The notes under the pieces were generated by a model. That model ran no database searches, was not told where the DNA came from, and saw nothing but the letters and a program-made list of their open reading frames with translations. A stretch of DNA of 27,353 nucleotides from a virus. The position numbers were made by a program, and so were the translations under genes. Positions 1-6,432 of the stretch are shown here, one piece after another; within the stretch, counting starts at the first letter, position 1; every line of letters begins with the position of its first letter. The stretch is taken from positions 1 to 27,353 of IMG/VR virus record IMGVR_UViG_3300034071_001370; one strand, written 5' to 3'.

Positions 1-103
1 GTTTCTGGTTCTACCTTTGGATTAGTTTCTGGTTCTACCTTTGGATTAGTTTCTGGTTCTACCTTTGGATTAGTTTCTGGTTCTACCTTTGGATTAGTTT
101 CTG
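1..103 (-). repeat. 24-nt tandem repeat encoding NPKVEPET
   Basis: Four identical 24-nt units lie at 1-24, 25-48, 49-72 and 73-96, followed by a 7-nt partial copy. The unit is a multiple of three and is read in frame as the octapeptide NPKVEPET. The array continues past the left edge, so its copy number is unknown. The identity of the copies at DNA level points to recent expansion by slippage or unequal recombination. Confidence 0.95.
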
Positions 104-461
104 TTGGTTTTACACCACGACCTGTAGCTGGTTCTGCCGTTGTAGGACCAGTTGACCGTGGAAGTGCTGTTGAGTTACGTGCAGCAGCAGCTTGACGAGC
201 TAATTCTAATTCAGTTTTTCTGGCTGCAATAGCTGCATCTCGCGCCAAACGCTCCGCAGCAGCTTTTGCCGCAGCTTCTGCAGAAACTTCTGCAGCTGTT
301 TTAGCAATCATCCTACCTATAAGCTCTTTTGCCAGTAAACCAGCTGGAACATTTAAAAATTCACACATAAAAGTTTCTTGATTAGAATTATCAAATCCAT
401 TTAATATATTATTATATCTTTCTTCAAGAATAAAAGAAATTATTGGATTTAATTTACGCAT
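1..461 (-). CDS. Partial Ala-rich coiled-coil protein with NPKVEPET repeats
   Basis: This frame opens at the ATG at 461 and is still open at the left edge, so the C-terminus is missing. The protein begins MRKLNPIISFILEERYNNIL. It continues into a strongly alanine-rich helical stretch (about residues 50-95, with repeated AAEVSAEAAAKAAAERLA-type sequence) that should form a coiled coil. After that comes a Pro/Thr/Glu-rich tail made of tandem NPKVEPET octapeptides. The gene starts 3 nt after the stop of the gene at 465-1658, so the two are co-transcribed. It is the last visible member of four low-complexity genes, and I infer a virion-associated or assembly role from that context only. The family is not recognised. 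The reading frame is well supported by the in-frame repeat and by the absence of stops. Confidence 0.75.
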   Translation of the reverse strand, partial: MRKLNPIISFILEERYNNILNGFDNSNQETFMCEFLNVPAGLLAKELIGRMIAKTAAEVSAEAAAKAAAERLARDAAIAARKTELELARQAAAARNSTALPRSTGPTTAEPATGRGVKPTETNPKVEPETNPKVEPETNPKVEPETNPKVEPE

Positions 462-464
462 ATG

Positions 465-1658
465 TTATTTTGCTCTTTGATTTCGATATGCTGCTGCTTC
501 TTCAGGGGAACTAAAGAATTCATCTGGAAGCTCTGCATCATTATATTCCATTTGTCCTGCAGGAACAGCAGTAGGTTTACCAGACATTTTATTAGCTTTT
601 GCTTCAATGTCTTTTGCTCGTTTTAATTTAGCTTCTTCTTCGGCATCTTCAGCAGCATTTTTAATATTTATGTTGGGATCACCACCACGTACACCTGTTT
701 TAGCTGTATTTAGTTCAGCAGCTCCACCAATTTTATTGCCAAGCCAATCCTGTAAACCTGTCTTGTCTCCAAGATATTCACCAAGTTTATATGATCCATA
801 ACCCACTGCACCTAAAGCAGCTCCTCCAGCTGCAGCACTACCCACTGCTGCCGCAGATGGTAATGTACCAGCAAATAAAGCTGTACCAGCTACATCGGCT
901 GCACCACCAGCTGCATATGCTACAGGTATGCGTACAGCATTAGCCCAAGACTGATCTTTGATACCAACAGCATCCATTGCTAAATCAGATCCAATCATAC
1001 CACCGATACCAGCTCCGAAGCCACCTATTCTTTGAACTCCACCCCAATTAACTCCAACGCCACCTGGTACCTTTTTAACTGGATTCAATGATTTTAGTGT
1101 ACTTGTAACAACTTCGGCAGGAACTGTAACTAGTTTTGCAGCTTGTTTAGCTCCACCCTTTACAACTTGTCCAGCTGTTGGGAATTGTTGCGGTACCATT
1201 TTCCCTAGAGCGGTTCCGGCTTTTATAACTGTTGGTATGTTTCTAGCCAATGTTCTTCCTACATTGGAAGAAGTTGATGGTGGTTTTGGATTTGTTGATG
1301 TGTTAGCTGGTGCACGAGATGGTGTACTGGATGATGCACTGGATGGTTTACTAGATGGTGTACTAGCTCCAGTTGGTTCACCGCCTACACGTCTTGGTTG
1401 TCTTGCAGCACTTGCCCTTGATAATACTTCTAGTTCCTTGGGAGTAAGATTTCCTTTTCCATACCTACTTATTCTACCTAAAATTACATCAATATTAGTA
1501 GTAGGTACACGATCCTCTACATGTCTAAGGTCTAACCCTGTACGAGAGGGGGGACCAGAGTCATCAAAGGCAAAATTAGACAATAAGGATTCGAGAAGTG
1601 ATTTATATTCTTCTAATGTATCTATTTGATTTTTATAATACTCAGTTAAATAATCCAT
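465..1658 (-). CDS. Virion-type protein with helical N-terminus and Gly/Ala-rich hydrophobic core
   Basis: A 397-aa protein of unrecognised family. Residues 1-30 (MDYLTEYYKNQIDTLEEYKS...) form a predicted coiled coil that resembles the N-terminus of the next gene upstream (MDYMSRLYQNKAIQLQEQID). Residues about 35-135 are Ser/Pro/Thr-rich and probably disordered. Residues about 200-310 are rich in Gly and Ala, with small-residue spacing such as AAAVGSAAAGGAALGAVGYG, like glycine-zipper or membrane-active segments. The C-terminus is charged and helical. It lies 6 nt downstream of the gene at 1665-2933, with no promoter between. The late-strand position and composition suggest an internal or ejected virion protein or an assembly factor, but this is inference. 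No catalytic motif is visible. Confidence 0.8.
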   Translation of the reverse strand: MDYLTEYYKNQIDTLEEYKSLLESLLSNFAFDDSGPPSRTGLDLRHVEDRVPTTNIDVILGRISRYGKGNLTPKELEVLSRASAARQPRRVGGEPTGASTPSSKPSSASSSTPSRAPANTSTNPKPPSTSSNVGRTLARNIPTVIKAGTALGKMVPQQFPTAGQVVKGGAKQAAKLVTVPAEVVTSTLKSLNPVKKVPGGVGVNWGGVQRIGGFGAGIGGMIGSDLAMDAVGIKDQSWANAVRIPVAYAAGGAADVAGTALFAGTLPSAAAVGSAAAGGAALGAVGYGSYKLGEYLGDKTGLQDWLGNKIGGAAELNTAKTGVRGGDPNINIKNAAEDAEEEAKLKRAKDIEAKANKMSGKPTAVPAGQMEYNDAELPDEFFSSPEEAAAYRNQRAK

Positions 1659-1664
1659 TTTGTA

Positions 1665-2933
1665 TTATCTTGGTTTGCGAGAAACGCTATTGGGTTTAGT
1701 AAACGAAGGCATTAGCTTATTAACTGCATTATTAACTGCAGTTGTTTTAACAGCACGAGCTCTAAATGCATCTCTTTCAGCTTGATAACCAGTCCCAGGT
1801 TGATTTACAGGAGTATTTGCTACAGCATCTCTATCGCGTGCTGCTTTGGCACCTGCTTGTCCTGCATTATTCCAAGCTTGACGCGAATCCCAACTATTTA
1901 ATTGTCCAATTTTACTAAGATCGAATAAAATTGGTTGATATGGAAGTACTTTAGGATTTGTAGCTTTGGCTTTTGGAGTTTCTCCAGGACCCATTGCTGA
2001 TCTTTCAAATTCTTCAGGAGATACTCCTGTGGGGGGAGTTACACGAGTTGGTTCTGTTCGTGACAATGGTGCTTCACCTGTTGGTTGTGATGTACCAGGA
2101 TTTTTAAATCTATTTCTAAAATCTTGAGCTCCGGTAAACCAATCTGGTGCTGGTGGAGTTGGTTCCGGTTTAGCACTAGGTGTTCCTAGCCAATCTAAAC
2201 CAAATCCTTTATTCAATGTTCCTTGTAATCCACTATCTTGCTTTGGACGTTGATTAACTAAATCCAATGTATCAGGAGTTTGTCTAGTTGATTGTGGAGC
2301 TGGTGTTGTTTGTGGTGCTGGTGTTGCTTGTGGTTTTCCAACCCATGGAGCTTGGAATCCACTGGCATTTACACTGATTGATGATTTACCAGATTTTGGT
2401 GCTGCGGTAGTAGATGGGCTTGGACTTGGAGCAACAGCCTTTTTGTCTCCACCAAATCTACCACTTTGTCCACCTCTAGCTGGATCATTCATTGCTGCAA
2501 TTTGATCTGGTGATTGTCTAGTTATATCTACTCCAACTTGAGTAGTAGTTGGTTTTGGTGCAGAAACTGGTTGTACACGCATTCTCTTTTCATTGCCGGG
2601 TAAGACAGGACTGGCAGTAAAACTCGGTCCAGCAGAAACTGGTGTGCTTGCAGATGAAGATTGAGCTGGTGAGCCACCTCCAGTTCTTCGGTTCAATTCA
2701 GCTTCCATTTCTAGATATTCTTTAGACTGTGGACGATCACCACTTTGTTTAATATTTCTCATTCTATCTTTTAATTCATTATTTCCTGCACCAGACTCAG
2801 GAATAGCGGGACCACCACTAGAAGGAGACCATGCTGCGGCTTCTGCTAATTGCTTCAACGTTCTTTCTAAAAAATCAATTTGTTCTTGAAGTTGAATTGC
2901 TTTATTTTGGTATAATCTAGACATGTAATCCAT
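1665..2933 (-). CDS. Low-complexity virion-type protein with coiled-coil head
   Basis: A 422-aa protein of unrecognised family. The first ~30 residues (MDYMSRLYQNKAIQLQEQID...) are helical with heptad-like hydrophobic spacing and parallel those of the downstream neighbour. The middle (about 35-330) is dominated by Pro, Ser, Thr, Gln and Gly, including TPAPQTTPAPQ runs, and is probably disordered. The C-terminal ~90 residues are more ordered and basic (LPYQPILFDLSKIGQLNSWD..., ending in KPNSVSRKPR). An AAGGAT-type ribosome-binding site precedes the ATG at 2933, and a late-promoter-like CATAAATA lies further upstream. The shared MDY N-terminus in adjacent genes suggests a common docking helix. 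The role is inferred from context only. Confidence 0.8.
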   Translation of the reverse strand: MDYMSRLYQNKAIQLQEQIDFLERTLKQLAEAAAWSPSSGGPAIPESGAGNNELKDRMRNIKQSGDRPQSKEYLEMEAELNRRTGGGSPAQSSSASTPVSAGPSFTASPVLPGNEKRMRVQPVSAPKPTTTQVGVDITRQSPDQIAAMNDPARGGQSGRFGGDKKAVAPSPSPSTTAAPKSGKSSISVNASGFQAPWVGKPQATPAPQTTPAPQSTRQTPDTLDLVNQRPKQDSGLQGTLNKGFGLDWLGTPSAKPEPTPPAPDWFTGAQDFRNRFKNPGTSQPTGEAPLSRTEPTRVTPPTGVSPEEFERSAMGPGETPKAKATNPKVLPYQPILFDLSKIGQLNSWDSRQAWNNAGQAGAKAARDRDAVANTPVNQPGTGYQAERDAFRARAVKTTAVNNAVNKLMPSFTKPNSVSRKPR

Positions 2934-2962
2934 GGTAATATCCTTTATTGGGTGTGACTATT

Positions 2963-2970
2963 TATTTATG
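2963..2970 (-). promoter_or_regulatory. Variant T4-type late promoter (CATAAATA)
   Basis: On the minus strand this reads CATAAATA and continues as an overlapping AATAAATA to 2959. Each matches the TATAAATA late octamer at 7 of 8 positions. It lies about 29 nt before the ATG at 2933, in the only sizeable gap (32 nt) between the two genes. The TAA stop of the gene at 2966-4504 lies inside it. Confidence 0.45.
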
Positions 2971-4504
2971 CTTGTAAACTTGTGCTCAAATCTTTGGTTT
3001 TTTTATTGACTTCTTTTCCGGTTAAAGTCATATTTGGAAAAATATTTGGTGCAGTTTCTTCAGTTGGGCTATTTAAAAATCCAGAACCCAATCCAGAACC
3101 AGTATTATTAGTAGTACTAAGAGGTGTTGTAGTTGATGGGGTAGGTGTTTTTGATGGCATACCAGTTCCCATATTTCCACGAGAACCATCTCTACGTGAA
3201 AAGTCACCAGTCTTTACATCATCAGCTGGGGCAGGGGTATTAGTATTTCCACGTGAACCATCTCTACGTGAGAAGTCTCCATCTTTTACATCATCAGCTG
3301 GAGCTGGAGTTGGAGTATTGGTATTTCCACGTGAACCATCTCTACGTGAGAAGTCTCCATCTTTTACGTCATCAGCTGGAGTAGTGGAAACCATAGGGGC
3401 TTTGCCTCTATTATTTTCTCTATCATCGGCACTACGATCTTCTACTGGAGCCTTTGATGCTTTTTGTGATGCAATAAATTCATTTGCAATTCTAGTAGTT
3501 TCAGCTTCACTTTGTTGACTTCCACCACGTTGACCTGGTTTAGCATAGCGTAAAGCAATATCAGATTGTGTTATATTACCTTGAGTTGTTGAACGAGCTG
3601 CTTTTTGTTTTCTAAATTCCTTTTCACCTTCTGGAGTAGAACGTAAAGCTATATTGGCATCACGAATTGCATCTGATCTTGCACGGCGATCTGCAGTTCT
3701 TTCTGCAGCACCAGCTTTACCACCACCGTCACCGTCTCCTCTACGCATCGAGTAAGCTTTTCTTAGAGCACCAATTTTACCACTTAAATCTTCACCAGAA
3801 CTTTTTTGAGTTTTAGGTGCTGGTTCACTTTGTGTGTCTGATGGTGGTGGTGGTGGGGGTGGTGGTGGTGGAGGTGGCGGTGAGACTGGTGCCATAGGGG
3901 CTTTGCCTCTATTATTTTCTCTATCGTCAGCACTACGATCTTCTGGTGCTGGTTCTTCTGGTTCTTCTGCTGTGGTTGCTTGTTGAGTATTTGTATTTAA
4001 ATTGGCTGCGGTCATATCTTCTTTGGCTTTAACCTGACCTTCCAAATCACGCATTGCCTTTTGATCTGGAGTTAAAGGAACACCGGGAGTAAGTTGTTGA
4101 CTATCTACTTGAGCACCAACTTCTCCAGCAGTTGCATCAGTACTCATTCCAATATTACCAGCAATCCCTTTAATTTTTTTTGAAACAGCATCTAAAGTTT
4201 CATCAAAAATACCTTCTCTAATTACTCCAAACGGATTTGATGGAATATTTTTGGTATGCTGAATATTCTCAGGTGTACCTTTTTGGTTATTTCGTTCTAT
4301 AGCATTAATTGCTTGACGAATGGTTGATGCTGAGTTAATATTAGGGTTAAATGATGATGGTTTATATAATTTATTCTGTTCAAGAATGTTTTTTATACTT
4401 GACACCATATCATTGGGGGTTTTGACAGGTTTATGAATTTCCTGTGGTTTCCCCATAAAATCTTTAACTTCCCAATAAAAATTACGATCTTGTTTATTAT
4501 CCAT
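2966..4504 (-). CDS. Repeat-rich disordered virion-type protein with NPFGVIR motif and 13-Pro run
   Basis: A 512-aa protein of unrecognised family. The N-terminal ~120 residues look ordered, and residues 90-96 are NPFGVIR, nearly identical to NPFGAIR in the micro-ORF at 8369-8455. The rest is low complexity. It has 13 consecutive prolines (209-221), a DRSADDRENNRGKAPM element present twice, and three copies of ADDVKDGDFSRRDGSRGN near the C-terminus. The central basic region (RRGDGDGGGKAGAAERTADRR) could contact nucleic acid. It is the first gene of the leftward set; its ATG overlaps the plus-strand CATG that could also start the HNH ORF. A virion or assembly role is inferred from position. 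No enzyme motif is visible. Confidence 0.8.
   Translation of the reverse strand: MDNKQDRNFYWEVKDFMGKPQEIHKPVKTPNDMVSSIKNILEQNKLYKPSSFNPNINSASTIRQAINAIERNNQKGTPENIQHTKNIPSNPFGVIREGIFDETLDAVSKKIKGIAGNIGMSTDATAGEVGAQVDSQQLTPGVPLTPDQKAMRDLEGQVKAKEDMTAANLNTNTQQATTAEEPEEPAPEDRSADDRENNRGKAPMAPVSPPPPPPPPPPPPPSDTQSEPAPKTQKSSGEDLSGKIGALRKAYSMRRGDGDGGGKAGAAERTADRRARSDAIRDANIALRSTPEGEKEFRKQKAARSTTQGNITQSDIALRYAKPGQRGGSQQSEAETTRIANEFIASQKASKAPVEDRSADDRENNRGKAPMVSTTPADDVKDGDFSRRDGSRGNTNTPTPAPADDVKDGDFSRRDGSRGNTNTPAPADDVKTGDFSRRDGSRGNMGTGMPSKTPTPSTTTPLSTTNNTGSGLGSGFLNSPTEETAPNIFPNMTLTGKEVNKKTKDLSTSLQA
3172..3383 (-). repeat. Three in-frame ~65-nt direct repeats
   Basis: Three near-identical copies begin at about 3172, 3244 and 3322, each followed by a short variable Pro/Thr linker. 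They encode the ADDVKDGDFSRRDGSRGN peptide. Copies two and three are almost identical at DNA level and copy one differs by a few bases, so duplication was stepwise. The repeated peptide is highly charged and probably disordered. Confidence 0.9.
3391..3442 (-). repeat. Direct repeat copy A (DRSADDRENNRGKAPM)
   Basis: About 52 nt nearly identical to 3892-3944 in the same orientation and reading frame, encoding the acidic-to-basic element DRSADDRENNRGKAPM. The copies differ at only a couple of bases. They lie about 500 bp apart in frame, so recombination between them would delete the central region without a frameshift. Confidence 0.85.
3842..3880 (-). other. 13 consecutive proline codons
   Basis: Thirteen proline codons in a row (mostly CCA, with CCG, CCT and CCC interspersed) at residues 209-221 of the 512-aa protein. 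Polyproline runs are known to stall bacterial ribosomes unless EF-P acts, so efficient expression should depend on host EF-P. The codon mixture suggests the run is kept at protein level and is not only a slippage artefact. Confidence 0.9.
3892..3944 (-). repeat. Direct repeat copy B (DRSADDRENNRGKAPM)
   Basis: Second copy of the ~52-nt repeat at 3391-3442, lying just C-terminal to the Glu/Pro-rich segment and just before the 13-proline run. Same orientation and frame as copy A. Confidence 0.85.
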
Positions 4505-4514
4505 GGTTATGAAA

Positions 4515-4522
4515 TATTTAGA
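4515..4522 (-). promoter_or_regulatory. Possible variant late promoter (TCTAAATA), leftward
   Basis: The minus strand reads TCTAAATA, 7 of 8 matches to TATAAATA, ending 10 nt before the ATG at 4504 of the leftward low-complexity gene set. It lies back to back with the exact rightward TATAAATA at 4527-4534. The weak match in AT-rich DNA makes this tentative. Confidence 0.35.
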
Positions 4523-4526
4523 TTTC

Positions 4527-4534
4527 TATAAATA
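4527..4534 (+). promoter_or_regulatory. T4-type late promoter TATAAATA, rightward
   Basis: An exact TATAAATA octamer on the plus strand, 10 nt upstream of the ATG at 4545. In T4 this octamer is the -10 element recognised by the late sigma factor gp55. Its position inside the longer form of the HNH ORF argues that translation starts at 4545, not 4503. Confidence 0.6.
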
Positions 4535-4544
4535 CTTAAAAGGT

Positions 4545-5033
4545 ATGAATAAACAGGTCCTCTTGTTAAACCAAGATAATACACCCCTTAATATCATTAC
4601 CATTAGTAAAGCATACAAATTAATAGCCAGAGATAAAGTTTGGGGGGATGCCTCAGATGAATTTATCGAAGTTGTCTCAGTATCTAAAACTATTAAAATT
4701 CCCAAAATTTTAATTTTAAAGTATTATGTCAAGTTACCCTTTAAAAAGGCTGCTGCATCTAGGCAGAATATTTTAAGACGAGATCTCTATTGCTGCCAAT
4801 ATTGTGGAAAAGAGATGAATAATAAAGATGCTACAATCGACCATGTTGTTCCTACATCTAAAGGTGGAGCATCATCTTGGGTGAATATGGTAGCCGCATG
4901 TAGAGCATGTAATCTGTTTAAAGGCAATCGATCTGTTAAAGAAGCCAATATGGAACTTATTAGTAGACCAAAGGAACCTTCTTACGGATTCTTGTTTGAA
5001 AACATGCTAATTACCTTTAGAAAGAAAAAATAA
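4545..5033 (+). CDS. HNH endonuclease (McrA/5-methylcytosine-type HNH fold)
   Basis: Counted from 4545 this is a 162-aa protein beginning MNKQVLLLNQDNTPLNI, the usual N-terminus of this stand-alone HNH family. The longer frame from 4503 adds 14 residues, but that start shares its bases with the divergent gene at 4504 and leaves a TATAAATA promoter inside the ORF. The HNH core has paired zinc knuckles CQYC and CRAC, the IDHVVPTSKGG catalytic DH strand, then WVNMVAACRACNLFKGNR with the two Asn. It should cut DNA using one divalent metal. Homologues in phages act as homing-type nucleases or in packaging; which applies here is unknown. It overlaps the next gene by one base (TAATG). Confidence 0.85.
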   Translation: MNKQVLLLNQDNTPLNIITISKAYKLIARDKVWGDASDEFIEVVSVSKTIKIPKILILKYYVKLPFKKAAASRQNILRRDLYCCQYCGKEMNNKDATIDHVVPTSKGGASSWVNMVAACRACNLFKGNRSVKEANMELISRPKEPSYGFLFENMLITFRKKK

Positions 5034-5338
5034 TGCCCAACTACGCCTTTATATGTAATGGATGTGATCATACATTTGATGAAATGTTATCTCTATCTGA
5101 TAGAGAAATTCCATGCAAAAAAGCATGTCCAAAGTGTAAGAAGAAAAAGGTTCAACGAGACTGGCAAGCCAGTACACCAACTTTAGCAATAGATGCTACT
5201 TTGACACCAAAGAAAGTTGTAGGTAGCCAATTTAAAGAAGTTATTGATAGAATTAAAAGTAACGGTCAAGTTCCAAAAAGATTTCATGAAAAACTTGATG
5301 CTAGCGTAAATATGAATGCTGGAAAAGTTGTTCGTTAA
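5033..5338 (+). CDS. FmdB-like zinc ribbon protein
   Basis: A 101-aa protein beginning MPNYAFICNGCDHTFDEMLSL. It has a two-knuckle zinc ribbon, C8-X2-C11 and C32-X2-C35, in the arrangement of the FmdB regulatory-protein family (MPxYxFxCxxCxHxF). The C-terminal half is basic and helical (FKEVIDRIKSNGQVPKRFHEKL). FmdB proteins are thought to be transcription regulators, and short copies occur in T4-like phages, where their role is not established. It is translationally coupled to the HNH gene (TAATG). Its TAA stop overlaps the TAA stop of the convergent resolvase gene within TTAA at 5335-5338. Confidence 0.8.
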   Translation: MPNYAFICNGCDHTFDEMLSLSDREIPCKKACPKCKKKKVQRDWQASTPTLAIDATLTPKKVVGSQFKEVIDRIKSNGQVPKRFHEKLDASVNMNAGKVVR

Positions 5339-5883
5339 GTTTTAGATTCTATTAAAGCCTTTAAAACATAATAACTGTCAATAACATCCGTAACAGGATT
5401 GCTTAAAGTTTTCTGATTAAACATTAATTTTAAATTAGTGTTTGTTTCTTTGCTGAAGGTATCGTACATTACCTGTTTATCAGCGTTACCTTTGCCTGTG
5501 GCGCATTTCTTGACTTTAGCTGGCTCTACGATGGTTACAGGAATGGCATGCTTGTAGAGCTTGTATTTGAGAAGACCCATATTCTCCGCTAGATTGAATA
5601 CTCTACCTTTAGCACCATATGCGTAACCTTCCATACCAACATCAGCAGCACCAATACAAAGATTCGTTGCCCATTCTGATATGGTGTCAAATCGATCTAC
5701 ATCTTGTACATATTCCTGAAACGATTCACCAGTAATATTTGGTGCAATCTTATCAGCGTATTTTTTAGTATTTGTGAGATAATAGAAAAAACAATTATCA
5801 AATTTAAATGACTTGCGCTCATCAAATAAACATAAGCAAGGGCATGTTATTGAATAATCGATTCCTATTAACATGTGATACAT
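5335..5883 (-). CDS. RuvC-like Holliday junction resolvase
   Basis: A 182-aa protein with an RNase H-like (RuvC) fold. It starts with a beta strand carrying the first catalytic aspartate (LIGIDYS, D9). E85 follows in MEGYAYGAKGRVFNLAENMG. A central IVEPAKVKKCATGKGNADKQ segment matches the RuvC pattern of a Pro-x-x-Val-Lys element followed by a Gly-Lys/Asp-Lys element. A C-terminal DVIDSYYVL holds the last acidic pair, D166 and D169. It should resolve branched DNA before packaging, as endonuclease VII (gp49) does in T4 with a different fold. It is the last gene of the leftward structural set. Start choice between M1 (5883) and M4 (5874) is open because no strong ribosome-binding site is visible. 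Confidence 0.8.
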   Translation of the reverse strand: MYHMLIGIDYSITCPCLCLFDERKSFKFDNCFFYYLTNTKKYADKIAPNITGESFQEYVQDVDRFDTISEWATNLCIGAADVGMEGYAYGAKGRVFNLAENMGLLKYKLYKHAIPVTIVEPAKVKKCATGKGNADKQVMYDTFSKETNTNLKLMFNQKTLSNPVTDVIDSYYVLKALIESKT

Positions 5884-5889
5884 TGAAAT

Positions 5890-6429
5890 TTAACTAACAT
5901 TACCTATGTTTCTATAGTAAATATGTTCGGCAGTTATAGTTTGGTTTCCTGGAACAATATCATGTACAATATTCAACGAAGTTATAGCTTCAGCCGTGGC
6001 TCCAACAAGACTTGTTAAAAATGTTTGCTTATTGTAAGAAATTGTTATAATTTCCCAACGACCGCTTGATGGGTTTCCAGGACTACTTGGTGGCAAAGCT
6101 ATAGAACCAGTTACACCGGTAAAAGTTGGTTCGACATTTTTATTAACATCAATATAATAGTTTGGAATAAATCCAGAAACAGTATTTACACCAAACGAAA
6201 AGAAATCATTATTTAAATAAATGTGTGAAACATATTCTGCAGTTATACCTGATAAATTTGCACTTGCTGGTGTACGTGTATATAATTCTTTTGCTACACC
6301 TGATGATGTTACTACTACATCTCCAACACCACCAGCACCAAAATACTGGGTTATACCTGGTAAATTGTTTATAAACGAATTTGAATTTGGAATAATTGGT
6401 CCATAAATTCTAGTAGGAGCATATGTCAT
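5890..6429 (-). CDS. Structural-type protein, unknown function
   Basis: A 179-aa protein, not recognised. It is rich in beta-forming residues, Gly, Ser, Thr and Asn (for example GITQYFGAGGVGDVVVTSSG and FTGVTGSIALPPSSPGNPSSGRW) and has no signal peptide or membrane segment. The composition resembles tail or fibre-associated phage proteins. It is packed between the 398-aa gene (3-nt gap) and the resolvase (6-nt gap), so it shares their late transcript. No catalytic motif is visible. Confidence 0.75.
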   Translation of the reverse strand: MTYAPTRIYGPIIPNSNSFINNLPGITQYFGAGGVGDVVVTSSGVAKELYTRTPASANLSGITAEYVSHIYLNNDFFSFGVNTVSGFIPNYYIDVNKNVEPTFTGVTGSIALPPSSPGNPSSGRWEIITISYNKQTFLTSLVGATAEAITSLNIVHDIVPGNQTITAEHIYYRNIGNVS

Positions 6430-6432
6430 ATT

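Noticed and set aside
1-103. CRISPR-like direct repeats
   Set aside because: The 24-nt units abut without spacers and are in-frame coding repeats, so this is a minisatellite.
1237-1629. A 130-codon plus-strand ORF
   Set aside because: Antisense to a minus-strand gene whose frame, coupling and neighbours fit; composition is that of a shadow frame.
2982-3518. A 178-codon plus-strand ORF with FPREPSLREKSP repeats
   Set aside because: Antisense shadow of the repeat-rich 512-aa gene; no ribosome-binding site or promoter, and the repeats are explained by the minus-strand frame.
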